A DNA stretch of 64,000 nt. Source: a bacterium. Lineage in GTDB: Bacteria > Planctomycetota > UBA1135 > GCA-002686595. The notes under the pieces were generated by a model, which had not been told where the DNA came from, did not search any database, and was given only the letters and a program-made list of their open reading frames with translations. The stretch spans positions 1 through 64,000 of the forward strand of contig JAAELL010000476.1 of the NCBI GenBank assembly GCA_024226735.1, read 5' to 3'. The stretch's first letter is position 1. The number at the start of each line of letters is the position of its first letter. Shown here piece by piece: positions 1-10,347 of the stretch. Made by a program: the position numbers and the translations under genes.

Positions 1-876
1 CGCGTACGCGGTCAAGTCGACGTCCTTCAGCGACCAGGGTGAGGTGTGTTCGACGTAGGGGCTCAGCGTCACCCAGTCCGCCCACGTTCCCGTACCGGTG
101 TCGTACGTGGAGATCTGAACGTAGCCCGCGTCGCAGTGGTCGTACGAGAACCACTCGCGGAAGCGCAGGTGCAGCTCCTCACCCACCGCCACCGGATCGA
201 GGCGCACGGTCGGGCTGACGAGCCGGCTGTCCGTGTTGGCGCCGTAGTTGCTGTCAAGGACCGTGCCGGCGACGTTCGTGCCCTCGAACGCTGCGGCGGG
301 GCCCGTCGTCGGAGACCCGACCTGCCACACACCGCGGTCGGCTCCCCAGCCTTCCCAGCCAGACTCGAAACTCCCACCGAGAACGGGGCTGCACTTCATG
401 ATCGCGACGTCGTCGATGTACCAACCAGTGCTCGAACCGCCGCAGCCACCGCCGTAGGCGGCAGTGTGGTAGAAGCCCAGACGCACCTGCTCCCCCGCGA
501 ACGGGGTCAGGTCGACGTCCCGTAGCGACCAAGGTGAGGTGTGTTCGACGAACTCCCCGACGGTCGTCCAAGCGCCCCACACTTGCGTGCCCGCATCGAA
601 CGTGGAGATCTGGACGTAGCCGGCGTCGCAGTGCTCATACGAGAACCACTCCTGGAAGCGCAGGTGAAGCTCCTCGTCACCCACGACGGGATCCAGCACG
701 ATGCTCGGGCCGATGAGCCGGCTGTCGGCATTGGCGTCGTAGTTGCCGTGCAGTTCGGTTGCGGCACACTTCGTACCGGAGAACGGGCCTGGCGGCCCAG
801 CCGTCGGATCTCCGACCTGCCATACCCCGTTGTCCGTGTACCAACCGTTCCAGCCGAGCTCGAAGTCCTCGAAAAA
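1..876 (-). repeat. Two tandem protein-coding modules of about 480 bases
   Basis: The two modules of the secreted protein are similar at both DNA and protein level. Long near-identical stretches surround the FSY.HCDAGY core and the HTSPWSL.DVDLT segment. The second copy runs off the window. They look like an internal duplication within one gene. Confidence 0.7.
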
Positions 877-996
877 CAGGGTCTGCCCGGCTCTGGCGCC
901 AAGAGCGGGGCCCGGCTCCGCGGATGCCGCGCCGGGCGTCAGGAAGGGGCTCAGTGCCGCGAGCGAGTTCAAAGCGAGCCTGTAGGATCTCTGCAT
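1..996 (-). CDS. Secreted protein with tandem MAM/choice-of-anchor J-like modules (3' end outside window)
   Basis: The frame is open from an ATG at 996 to the window edge, giving 332 residues without a stop. An AAGGAAG ribosome binding site lies about nine bases upstream. Residues 1-26 read as a Sec signal peptide ending in AASA. Two modules follow, about residues 41-200 and 207 to the edge. Each opens with an F.SGW or FELGW..W...GVWQVG.PT.GP pattern and contains EWFSY.HCDAGYVQIST. This is the look of MAM-like or choice-of-anchor J beta-sandwich modules in exported bacterial proteins (family resemblance by eye). No catalytic motif is visible. The gene diverges from the kinase at 1143. An extracellular or surface location is inferred from the signal peptide. 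Confidence 0.75.
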   Translation of the reverse strand, partial: MQRSYRLALNSLAALSPFLTPGAASAEPGPALGARAGQTLFFEDFELGWNGWYTDNGVWQVGDPTAGPPGPFSGTKCAATELHGNYDANADSRLIGPSIVLDPVVGDEELHLRFQEWFSYEHCDAGYVQISTFDAGTQVWGAWTTVGEFVEHTSPWSLRDVDLTPFAGEQVRLGFYHTAAYGGGCGGSSTGWYIDDVAIMKCSPVLGGSFESGWEGWGADRGVWQVGSPTTGPAAAFEGTNVAGTVLDSNYGANTDSRLVSPTVRLDPVAVGEELHLRFREWFSYDHCDAGYVQISTYDTGTGTWADWVTLSPYVEHTSPWSLKDVDLTAYA

Positions 997-1142
997 GGGT
1001 GGATCTTCCTTATTCTCTTCTTCGCGCGGTCCGCGATCGCGTGGCACGACAGGACCTCAGGACGTTCTCATTGCGTCCGTCCTAAGCGCAGCACGGCGGC
1101 GGATCCGGTCACGAATCTCGAGTTCTCTTCTGGCGCACTGAG

Positions 1143-2780
<1,638 letters not shown>

Positions 2781-3124
2781 CACTCGACGAAGGGCGCCTC
2801 GCGGGACCAGGCGAAGCGGTCGACCCGGTCGAGCTCGACGATGCCCTCACGGCCCTGCAATGCATCAGCAAGGCCGGCGCCCAGATCGTCGAGCTACGCT
2901 TCTTCGGCGGCTTGACCGAGCCCGAAGCCGCGCTGGTCCTGGGCATGAGCGAGCGCACCGTGCGCCGCGAATGGACGACAGCGCGAGCCTGGCTGCGCAG
3001 GCACTTGCAGCCCGGGGCCGAGGAGTAGGTCGCCGCGGAGCAGGAAAGAATCCTGGGAATCATGAGCCCTTGCCCCACCCTAGTGGTGCCCACCTCCAAT
3101 GACGGACTCTCCCGAGGATTCACC

Positions 3125-4348
3125 ATGATTCGACACGCTCTCCTCTCCCTCGTCCCCGCTCTGGGACTGACCCAACCCACCCACGCCCAGCGCATCGCGT
3201 TGATCGGCACGCAGAACGACGTCCAGCCCTATCTCGCAGTCGTCGATGCGGGCCCCGGCATGGTCGGTGTCGACATCGTGCCCCTCAACGCGTTGGGCTC
3301 GCCGCCGATCCAGTTCATCCAACGCGTCGACCGGGTCGGTCCCGAGCTGTGGGTCTCGTCGAACTTCGGCATCGAACGCTTCGACCCTGCGACCCTCGCC
3401 TACCTCGGGCGCCACGCTCAGGGCATCGGCAGCTACACGCGCGGCTTCGCGTACGACGGGACGCGCGTCGTCGCCGCCAGGGACCTGGAGTTCCAGGAGT
3501 ACGCCCTGGACGGCACGTTGCTCGCCACGACGCCCATCTCGTTCTTCGCGCGCGACATCGTCTGGACGGGGACGGAGTTCTACGTGCTCGTGGGCTACAG
3601 CATCCGGCGCTACGCCCAGGACCTCACGCCGCTGGGCGTGTTCGGAACGGCGCCGCCGACGTCCTTCCTCGACCCGACTCAGATCGTGTTGATGACCGAC
3701 GGGCGCGTGCTCTTGATCGGTGGCGCATTCATCTACGAGTTCTCGGCATCGGGGCAGTTCGTGGCCGAGCACAGCGTGTGCGCTTTCGAGAACAACGCCG
3801 TGCAGACGAGTGACGGCCGGATCCTGATCGACTGCAAGGTCGGCGGTCTGCACATCGTCGAGGGCGACACCCTGAACGAGTCGTCGCAGAGCTACAACTA
3901 CCTGCCGACCACGTACGACATGACGGTGATTGGCCCGAGCTCAGCGGACCAAGGCCGCACCTGCACGGGAGCCGTGAACTCGACGGGCGAGGGCAGCCAG
4001 ATCGCGTTTCTCGGTGACCGCAGCCTCGGCGCCGCCGGCTTCGAGCTGCACGCGACGCACCTGCCTCTGGGCAGCTTCGGCATCTTCGTGCACGGACTGA
4101 GCCCCGCGTCGAGCCCCTTCGGCAACGGCACACTGTGCATCTCCGCGCAGGGCGGCAACCTGAACCGCATCCTGCCGATCGTCGGTCCGGTCGCATCTGC
4201 TGGGGGCGCGATCGAAAGCTCGGTCCCCGCCCCGGGCACCCTCTTCGCGGCGGGCGAGACGCACCACTTCCAGCTGTTGTACCGCGACGCTGGGACGGGC
4301 GCTGGCTTCAACGGTTCGGACGCCGTGTTCGTGACGTTCGTGCCTTGA
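3125..4348 (+). CDS. Exported beta-propeller-like protein with NFTD C-terminal domain
   Basis: I chose the ATG at 3125 because the next 22 residues (ending PTHAQ) form a clean signal peptide; the frame is open further upstream. The protein is 407 residues. Its middle, about residues 23-275, has repeats of short strands such as RVVAARDLEF and DGRVLLIGGAF, suggesting a propeller. The last 130 residues match the NFTD domain in a divergent form: CTGAVNSTGEG, LPLGSFGIFV, GTLCIS, FAAGETHHFQLLYRD, and a final VFVTFVP before the stop. No enzyme motif is visible. It converges with the serine hydrolase gene that ends at 4377. Confidence 0.8.
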   Translation: MIRHALLSLVPALGLTQPTHAQRIALIGTQNDVQPYLAVVDAGPGMVGVDIVPLNALGSPPIQFIQRVDRVGPELWVSSNFGIERFDPATLAYLGRHAQGIGSYTRGFAYDGTRVVAARDLEFQEYALDGTLLATTPISFFARDIVWTGTEFYVLVGYSIRRYAQDLTPLGVFGTAPPTSFLDPTQIVLMTDGRVLLIGGAFIYEFSASGQFVAEHSVCAFENNAVQTSDGRILIDCKVGGLHIVEGDTLNESSQSYNYLPTTYDMTVIGPSSADQGRTCTGAVNSTGEGSQIAFLGDRSLGAAGFELHATHLPLGSFGIFVHGLSPASSPFGNGTLCISAQGGNLNRILPIVGPVASAGGAIESSVPAPGTLFAAGETHHFQLLYRDAGTGAGFNGSDAVFVTFVP

Positions 4349-4376
4349 ACGCGAGCCGGTCCACCGAGCTGGCAAT

Positions 4377-5867
4377 CTACACCTCCGATCCGCTCGCCTT
4401 GTCGACCCGCTGATCCCCCCGCACCTTGTGGAGGATCAAGTGCGTGACCGGCCCGCTGGGCTCGTCCCGACCGAAGGCGACGGTGGCCGAGCCCGTGCGC
4501 AGAAAGAAGTCCGTCGCGCTCGAGGCGAACAGCTCCTGGCGATCGCCGCCGTTCACTTGGACGAAGAACCGCTCGACGTCACGTGAGAAGACGAACGTCG
4601 ACTTCGGCGAGGCCACGTACACCCCGGCGTACTCGTCGAGGAGATCGGTGTCTACCGGGACCACGGCATCGGTGGTGGGTTTCGAAGGCGGCGCATCGCT
4701 CTCGCCCCACATCAGCCGCAGCGCGTAGTGCGCCAGTTGCCCAACGGCGTCACCCGCGTTCCCTGCGTTGGCCATGACGTACACACCATGACCGCTGGCA
4801 GGCTCCGCTACGTAGATGGCGTGGAAGCCGGGGATCGAGCCGCCGTGGTGGATGACCTCGTGCCCGGCGACGTTCGCGCTGCGGACGCCCAGCCCGTACG
4901 GCCGGCCGTCGAACTGCGGGCGGCGCATCTCCTCGGTCGACGCGCGGCTCAGGATCCACGCGCCCTCGTACTCACCACCATTCAAGTGGGCGGCCACGAA
5001 GCGCGCCATGTCGGACGCCCTGAGGTACACGTCTCCCGCGGCGAAGCCGTCGTAGCGGACCTGGGAGACGGGCGTCGGTTCGCCGCCGGCAACGACGTAG
5101 GGCAACGCCATGTGCTCGACCACGCTTGGACTCGGGACGGAAGGCCGGTCGACGTCGATGCCCAGGGGCCGAAGCACGTTCTTGGCGACGTAGCGGTCGA
5201 ACGATCGGCGCGACACGACCTCGACGAGGTAACCCGCGATCGCGTACCCGTCGTTGGAGTAGCGGAAATCCGTGCCCGGCGACCCGACGCGCCGGGTGTT
5301 GGCAAGCAGCTCCTCGGGCGTGATCGACGGCCGCCGGCTCCAGAGCGGCACGGTCGACTTCGGCCCTTCGGCGTTGAGGCGCCGCGCAAACGCGAACGCG
5401 TCGAGACCCGAGCGGTGGCTCAGCAGGTGGCGCACGGTGACATCGCCCGCGCCCGCGACCGCGAGCTCTTCGCCGACGATCGCGTTGAGCGGCGTCTCGA
5501 GCGTCAGCTGCCCCTTCTCCACGAGCTGCATGATCGCGGTCGCCGTCACGAGCTTGAACGTGGAGCCGGTGCTGTAGTACGTGTCCGCGGTCGCCGGGAC
5601 GCGCGCTCCGACGTTGGCGTAGCCGCGGGCGCCGGTCCACACGACGCTCCCGCCACGGACGAGCGCGAGCGAGACGGACGGGATCTTGGTCTCTTCCAGC
5701 GTTCTCTCGATCTCCCGCTCGATGGATGCCGTGATGGTCGCAAGGTCGTGCGGGGCGGCTTGCCGAGCAGCCGCAGGCGTCAGGGCCAGCAGTCCGGCGG
5801 ACGCGTACCGAGAGAGGATCGAGGCGGCGGAGCGGCGGGCGGGGGTACGGTTCATCGGACGGTTCAT
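4377..5867 (-). CDS. Serine hydrolase of the beta-lactamase / class C esterase family
   Basis: The 496-residue protein carries the three active-site signatures of the penicillin-binding fold: STFK at 102-105 (nucleophile and lysine), YSN at 203-205 and HHG at 340-342. The HHG replaces the KTG of true beta-lactamases, as in esterases and D-aminopeptidases of this family. The first 38 residues include a hydrophobic stretch rich in alanine that may export it. A C-terminal domain of about 100 residues (from about 400) resembles the beta-barrel tail seen in related peptidases. The substrate cannot be told. It follows the kinase gene in the same direction, with a shared palindromic element in the gap, so it may belong to the sigma/kinase unit. 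Confidence 0.85.
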   Translation of the reverse strand: MNRPMNRTPARRSAASILSRYASAGLLALTPAAARQAAPHDLATITASIEREIERTLEETKIPSVSLALVRGGSVVWTGARGYANVGARVPATADTYYSTGSTFKLVTATAIMQLVEKGQLTLETPLNAIVGEELAVAGAGDVTVRHLLSHRSGLDAFAFARRLNAEGPKSTVPLWSRRPSITPEELLANTRRVGSPGTDFRYSNDGYAIAGYLVEVVSRRSFDRYVAKNVLRPLGIDVDRPSVPSPSVVEHMALPYVVAGGEPTPVSQVRYDGFAAGDVYLRASDMARFVAAHLNGGEYEGAWILSRASTEEMRRPQFDGRPYGLGVRSANVAGHEVIHHGGSIPGFHAIYVAEPASGHGVYVMANAGNAGDAVGQLAHYALRLMWGESDAPPSKPTTDAVVPVDTDLLDEYAGVYVASPKSTFVFSRDVERFFVQVNGGDRQELFASSATDFFLRTGSATVAFGRDEPSGPVTHLILHKVRGDQRVDKASGSEV

Positions 5868-5905
5868 CGGACGATTCCGGGGCTTCGGTCAGGGCGTCAA
5901 CGTGT

Positions 5906-5949
5906 CACCCCCTTCAGAAGGAACCGGCCGGCGAAGTTACGAGAAACCG
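5906..5949 (-). promoter_or_regulatory. Palindromic intergenic element, copy 2 (upstream of the serine hydrolase)
   Basis: It reads, on the minus strand, GTAAC, 14 bases, then CCTTCTGAAGG (a perfect palindrome around one base) followed by GGGGTG. The copy at 7427-7471 has the same parts at the same spacing. The kinase stop codon TAA lies inside its GTAAC. GTAAC resembles an ECF -35 box and the palindrome sits where a -10 would be, so an ECF-dependent promoter is one reading. A repressor site or a transposed repeat is another. Confidence 0.5.
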
Positions 5950-7415
5950 CTGTGTCCGCTCCCCGTCGCGCAACGTTCCAGAAAGCGACGGCGTTGCGCG
6001 AGCAGGAAGGCGACCTCACACGTGAGCAGCAGCGACGTCGTGACGACGAGCGTCGTCGTCTCGGCCTCGCCCGGGACGACGAGAAAGGACCAGGTCACGA
6101 CCACGAAGCCCGTGGTCGCGACGAGCAGGATCCCCGCCCACGCCCCTACGATCGCCGACCCCGCGCCCGAGACGCGCGGCCAGGCGCGGCGGATCTCACC
6201 CAGCGCGCGGAATCCGAGCACGCTGCCGGCGCCCATCAGGATCAGGCTGACGAGTCCGATCAGGGCTACCGCGAGCGCGAGGAAGGACACGCGGAACTCC
6301 GGGGAGGTCGATGCCGTGTCACCGTTGAAGTACGCGATCGCGACGAGGCAGACCGCGACGACGGCCACGAACGGAATCGCGCCCACGCCGAAGAGCGTGG
6401 CGGCCCCGACGGCGCGCATCGAGGGCTGCGCGGGGCGCTCGCCCTCCGCCCCCCCGTCGCCTGTATGCGCCGGTTCGGGGCGCAGACAGGCGACGCGGGG
6501 GCCGGCGGCGCGCTCGATCGACTCGAGGTCCAGCTTCACCTCGGAAGCGCGTTGGTAGCGGCGGTCCGGCTCCTTCTCCAGCGAGCGCAGAACGACCTCG
6601 TCGATCCCCGGCGAGGCCGACGAACGGTGCGACGGCGGATCGAAGCGCCCCATGGGGATCTCGCCCGTCAGCATCTCGTAGAGCACGACACCGAGTGAGT
6701 AGATGTCGGCCCGGTGGTCGACCTCGAGCGGGCTGTCGAGCTGCTCCGGTGCCATGTAGCGAAACGTGCCGAGGACTTGCTGGCTGCCGGTGAGGGAGAC
6801 GAGAGCGGCCGGCGTCCCGATCAGCTTCGCGAGCCCGAAGTCGGCGATCTTCACGCCGCCCTCTGCGTCCACGAGGATGTTCTCGGGCTTGACGTCGCGG
6901 TGCACGACGCCGTGATCGTGGGCGTACTGCAGCGCGTCGCAGATCTTCGGCACGAGCACGAGCGCCTCCGCGGGCTCGAGCTTCCCCGCGCGGATGAGGT
7001 CGCGCAGGTTCGAGCCGTCGACGCACTCCATGACGAGCCAACAGAAGGACCCGTCCTGGCCAAAGTCGTGCACGGCGACGATCCCCGGGTGGTTCAGGCG
7101 CGCGAGCGCCTGCGCCTCGCGCGCGAAGCGATCGGCGAAGCCCGCCTGCTGCTCCACACCGGGCGCGACCACCTTGATCGCCACCTCGCGGTCGAGCCTC
7201 TTCTGGCGCGCGCGATAGACGTAGCCCATGCCGCCGCGCCCCAGGAGCTCGAAGAGCTCGAGGTCCGGCAGCCGTTCCTCGATCTCGGCACGCACACGGC
7301 GCTCTTGCGCCACCTCGCGCTCGGCGGCCTCCGGATCGCCCGCGTCAGGCCCCAACGCCGCGCGGAAGAGCTGCCTGGGCTCGAGGCCCTCGATTCGTTC
7401 ACGGGGATCGGACAT
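5937..7415 (-). CDS. Ser/Thr protein kinase with C-terminal multi-pass membrane domain
   Basis: This 492-residue protein has a complete Hanks-type kinase core at about residues 53-300. Motifs are LGRGGMG, AIKVV (K81), HRDVKPEN (172-179), DFG (192-194) and APEQ. Four hydrophobic segments follow at about 335-365, 376-402, 420-447 and 453-473, so the kinase faces the cytoplasm from a membrane anchor. The start ATG at 7415 lies 10-20 bases after a GAAGGGGGTG stretch that may serve as ribosome binding site. It lies directly after the ECF sigma gene in the same direction. That sigma/kinase pairing is typical of planctomycetes, where the kinase is thought to control the sigma factor (family knowledge). 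Confidence 0.93.
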   Translation of the reverse strand: MSDPRERIEGLEPRQLFRAALGPDAGDPEAAEREVAQERRVRAEIEERLPDLELFELLGRGGMGYVYRARQKRLDREVAIKVVAPGVEQQAGFADRFAREAQALARLNHPGIVAVHDFGQDGSFCWLVMECVDGSNLRDLIRAGKLEPAEALVLVPKICDALQYAHDHGVVHRDVKPENILVDAEGGVKIADFGLAKLIGTPAALVSLTGSQQVLGTFRYMAPEQLDSPLEVDHRADIYSLGVVLYEMLTGEIPMGRFDPPSHRSSASPGIDEVVLRSLEKEPDRRYQRASEVKLDLESIERAAGPRVACLRPEPAHTGDGGAEGERPAQPSMRAVGAATLFGVGAIPFVAVVAVCLVAIAYFNGDTASTSPEFRVSFLALAVALIGLVSLILMGAGSVLGFRALGEIRRAWPRVSGAGSAIVGAWAGILLVATTGFVVVTWSFLVVPGEAETTTLVVTTSLLLTCEVAFLLAQRRRFLERCATGSGHSGFS

Positions 7416-7426
7416 GGTACTGCTCG

Positions 7427-7471
7427 CACCCCCTTCAGAAGGAAGCGCCCGCGCAGGTTACGGAAAAACCG
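7427..7471 (-). promoter_or_regulatory. Palindromic intergenic element, copy 1 (upstream of the kinase)
   Basis: This element has GTAAC at 7457-7461 and the palindrome at 7432-7442, with 14 bases between them exactly as in the copy at 5906-5949. A run of A/T (CGGTTTTTCC on the minus strand) precedes GTAAC in a similar way. It fills most of the 60-base gap between the sigma and kinase genes. The best guess is a site recognised by the neighbouring sigma factor, giving autoregulation of kinase and hydrolase. Confidence 0.5.
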
Positions 7472-7475
7472 GATC

Positions 7476-8207
7476 TCACCCTCCGAGGGCCTCGAAGAGC
7501 AGGTTCAGCTCGTCGTCGATCTCCTGCGGCAGCTCCAACGTCCGGGCGACCTCCTCCACGATGAGCTCGCCGTAGCGCTTCTTGAGCCGGTGGGCGGCCA
7601 CCTTGACGGCGACGGTCGTCAGCTCCAGCTCGGCGGCCACGGCCGCGTAGCCCCCGTCGATCGCCTCATCCGCGAGCGTCGGCTTCAGCCGCTCGAACAG
7701 CTCGCTCCGCCCCTTGGCGGCCTGCTCGCTCCGCAGCCGCTCCAGCGCTTGGCGCAGGAGCGCGAGCGCCCAATGCCGCTCGTAGTCGCTCTCGGGCGTG
7801 CGCGTGTCCGCAGGCTCGATGGCCAGCTCCGCATGGTCCGCGACCGACAGTGAGAAGAGCTGTGCGCCCCCACCGCGCTTGATCGCGCGCGCGCGCTCCT
7901 TCTCGACCGAGAGGAAGTTCTTCACCGCCGCCAGGAGGTAGGCACGGAAACGTCCACGCGACGGATCCAGGCCCTCGACGCCCTTGCGTTCGAGAAACGA
8001 GGTGAAGAACCCCTGTGTCAGATCGCGGGCCTCGTCCGCCGCGTTGCCCCGGCGCCGGATGAACGAGAACACCGGTCGCCAGTACGTACCGAACAGCTCC
8101 TCGAGCGCCTCGCGCGAGTCGGCCGGCGAGCTCCCAGCGGCGAAGACGACGCTCCAACGAGTCGTGTGGAAGCGGGACGCGCCTGGCGGATCGGTCGAAG
8201 GGTTCAT
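7476..8207 (-). CDS. ECF-type RNA polymerase sigma factor (planctomycete subgroup)
   Basis: This 243-residue protein has the region 2 signatures TTRWSVV, FSFIRRRG and DLTQGFFTSFLER, with DPSRGRFRAYL and NFLSVEKERARAIKRGGG after it, typical of the planctomycete ECF group. Region 4 near residues 190-220 has LELTTVAVKVAAHRLKKRY as the helix-turn-helix. It should direct RNA polymerase to a specific promoter set. No anti-sigma gene is adjacent; the membrane kinase directly downstream is the likely partner. The putative promoter-like elements downstream are candidates for its targets. Confidence 0.93.
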   Translation of the reverse strand: MNPSTDPPGASRFHTTRWSVVFAAGSSPADSREALEELFGTYWRPVFSFIRRRGNAADEARDLTQGFFTSFLERKGVEGLDPSRGRFRAYLLAAVKNFLSVEKERARAIKRGGGAQLFSLSVADHAELAIEPADTRTPESDYERHWALALLRQALERLRSEQAAKGRSELFERLKPTLADEAIDGGYAAVAAELELTTVAVKVAAHRLKKRYGELIVEEVARTLELPQEIDDELNLLFEALGG

Positions 8208-8310
8208 GCTCGATGACAGTAACCGTTCTCGCGGAGCACGCCATAGGGCTCGTACTGCTGCTCATGCTCGTGCCCTGACGACCTTCATCGCGCCACAGCT
8301 TCCGATTGCG

Positions 8311-8844
8311 ATGCACCGCACGCGAGTGACGGCGTGCAAGGCCAACCTGAGTGCAATCGCGCAGCGGCTGCTCGAGTACAGGGCGAAGCACCGCCAGCTG
8401 CCGCCCGTATCCGGGGTCGGGTTCTTCGGTGCGCTGATCGCTGATGGGGTCTGGGCGGCGACGGACAAGAACGCAGAGAAGCTCTCCTGCCCCTCCGTGG
8501 AAGAGAGCTTCCTCACGCCGTACCAAGACGGCATCCCTCGCAGAGACTGGTACATCGACGCGGCCGCGATCGGACCGGCCCATTCAGCGTACGCGGGTCG
8601 AGACATGAAGAGATGTCCTGTCGATTTCCCGCGCTGCAAGGACGAGGTCCTGGTCGCCGACGACAACGATCCGGAGGGGAACCACCACACCTCAACCGTC
8701 GTTCTGTGGGGTGACATGACGGTGCGCGAGTTCGAAGTCGAGGATCTCGTCAGGCAAGGCGTTCTCGAACCGGGTTCGGCGTACGTCCCCGTCGGCGCGA
8801 GCTCGCCGGTCGAGGTACTGCAAAGACTGTCGATCGTCGACTGA
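8311..8844 (+). CDS. Pseudopilin-like protein, N-terminal helix apparently frameshifted
   Basis: The segment RVTACKANLSAIAQRLLEYR resembles the region just after the hydrophobic helix of type II secretion or type IV pseudopilins. The helix itself is split. A short frame from an ATG at 8213 gives MTVTVLAEH and LVLLLMLVP, then stops near 8277. The continuing frame supplies LTTFIAPQLPIA before the ATG at 8311. A one-base shift at about 8270 would join them into one protein of about 210 residues. As it stands only the soluble part from 8311 may be made. It diverges from the ECF sigma gene. Role unknown beyond family resemblance. Confidence 0.6.
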   Translation: MHRTRVTACKANLSAIAQRLLEYRAKHRQLPPVSGVGFFGALIADGVWAATDKNAEKLSCPSVEESFLTPYQDGIPRRDWYIDAAAIGPAHSAYAGRDMKRCPVDFPRCKDEVLVADDNDPEGNHHTSTVVLWGDMTVREFEVEDLVRQGVLEPGSAYVPVGASSPVEVLQRLSIVD

Positions 8845-9026
8845 ACCGACACGCTTGCCCGGCGCCCGCGGCGCAGAGCGCCCGCGCTCCATTCGCCATG
8901 CAAGAAGCGGCCGAAGGTGCAGCGGACGTTCACCCAGGGGCTCGGTCCGTTGGGCTCGAACACCGCCCACTGCAAGCCGCCTGCTCGAGCGCGAGGGAGT
9001 GCTTTGCAGTTCGCGGCAAGCGTGGG

Positions 9027-10337
9027 ATGCTGTTCGCCATGCTGGCCCTCACGTTTTCGGTCGCTCTCGCCGCGCAGACGCCCAGCGTCGCGCCCCCGGA
9101 CTTCGCGTTCATCGTGACGGCAAGTCCGCACTACGGTTCGACGGAAGCCGTGCACGAGTCGCACGCGACGGCTCTCCGCGGCGTCGCCGCATCGAGCCGG
9201 AAGTTGCGTGGCGTCGTGGTCGTCGGCGACCTCGCGGTCGACGCCGAGACCGGCTGGCCTGCGTTCGCGAAGGACCACACGCTGAGCGAAGGCGGCGCCG
9301 CGGGCGTCCCCACCTACGAAGGTTACGGCGACCGCGACGGCGAGACGACCCAAGCACGAGTCGCCGAGCGCAACCTAGCGCGCCCCGGCCTGCGCGCCGT
9401 GTCGCGCAACGGTCTGCACTACTCGTGGGACTGGGAGGACGTGCACTGCGTCCACCTCAACCTGTACCCCGGTGAGGCGGACAGCCTCGAGTTCCTGCGC
9501 CGAGACCTAGCGAACAACGTCGGGGAGAGCGGCCGGCCCGTGGTGCTCTTCCACCACCTGGGACTCTACGACCGCACCGGCCCCGACGTCGCGCCGCGTG
9601 GTTGGTCGCGCGAGGAGCGCGCGGCGTACTTCGAGGCGCTCCGCCCGTACCAGGTGGCCGCGATCTTCCACGCTGCGTTCCGCGACGACGATGCGCCGGG
9701 CGCCGCCGCGTACTTCTGGGACGAGCGCGAGTGGGCCGGCGAGAGCGGGATCGAACGCACGCTCCCTGCCTTCGCCGCGTCCGGTCACGCGATCCTGGTG
9801 CGGGTGGAAGGGGAGCAGCTGAAGGCAACCGTCCACGGATCGCACGGTACGCTCGGAAACCTCCGCTCCCTGCCGATCGTGCGCGGGCCGATCCCGCCGC
9901 CGCCGCACACGGCGCCGCCGTCCGAAGAGCCGTTCCTGACGTTCGCCCTGAAGGCCGGCTACCCCGGTCCCGGCGGCCTGGGCCCCCACGGTCCGATCCT
10001 GCGGATGTGGGAGGACGGAACCGTCACCCACGCACTCGACCCCACTGACCCGGGCGAGGGCCAACGCATCGGACTCGTCGGCGAGGAGGGCGTCGAGCGC
10101 TTTCGGGGCGAGCTGCGCAAGCTCGGCCTGATGGGTGAGAAGCGCGTCTTCTCGGTTGCCATGCACTCGTCCTACGAGACGCTCGAGGTGCGCCTCGGCA
10201 AACAGACTTGGGACCACGCGCTCACCTATCCACGCGGGCGGGGCCAAAAGGCCGAGCTCACGCGGCTCTGGGCCGCGCTCCACGCGAAGGTCGCGGGGGT
10301 ACTCCCGCCGACGTCACTGCCCTTCGATCAGCGCTGA
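9027..10337 (+). CDS. Exported calcineurin-like phosphoesterase relative with weak metal motifs
   Basis: The ATG at 9027 starts a signal peptide (MLFAMLALTFSVALAAQ), although the frame is open from 8898. The 436-residue protein follows the metallophosphoesterase layout: VVVGDLAVD near residue 60, GYGDRDG where GNHD is expected, and VLFHHLGLYD near the middle where a metal histidine belongs. The first metal motif (D.H) reads as TASPHYG and is poorly kept. The C-terminal 150 residues form a separate domain about which I can say little. Catalysis is uncertain because the usual GNHD and DxH are altered. Confidence 0.7.
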   Translation: MLFAMLALTFSVALAAQTPSVAPPDFAFIVTASPHYGSTEAVHESHATALRGVAASSRKLRGVVVVGDLAVDAETGWPAFAKDHTLSEGGAAGVPTYEGYGDRDGETTQARVAERNLARPGLRAVSRNGLHYSWDWEDVHCVHLNLYPGEADSLEFLRRDLANNVGESGRPVVLFHHLGLYDRTGPDVAPRGWSREERAAYFEALRPYQVAAIFHAAFRDDDAPGAAAYFWDEREWAGESGIERTLPAFAASGHAILVRVEGEQLKATVHGSHGTLGNLRSLPIVRGPIPPPPHTAPPSEEPFLTFALKAGYPGPGGLGPHGPILRMWEDGTVTHALDPTDPGEGQRIGLVGEEGVERFRGELRKLGLMGEKRVFSVAMHSSYETLEVRLGKQTWDHALTYPRGRGQKAELTRLWAALHAKVAGVLPPTSLPFDQR

Positions 10338-10347
10338 GCACTTCCCA

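Noticed and set aside
5855-5880. GGTTCATCGGAC repeated twice at the start of the serine hydrolase
   Set aside because: It is a 15-base tandem duplication giving MNRPMNR at the start codon. It leaves the start slightly uncertain but has no clear regulatory meaning.
4728-6698. Long plus-strand open frame of 656 codons
   Set aside because: It lies opposite the serine hydrolase and kinase genes, and its product is rich in R, G, A and D with no domain. It is the shadow typical of high GC.
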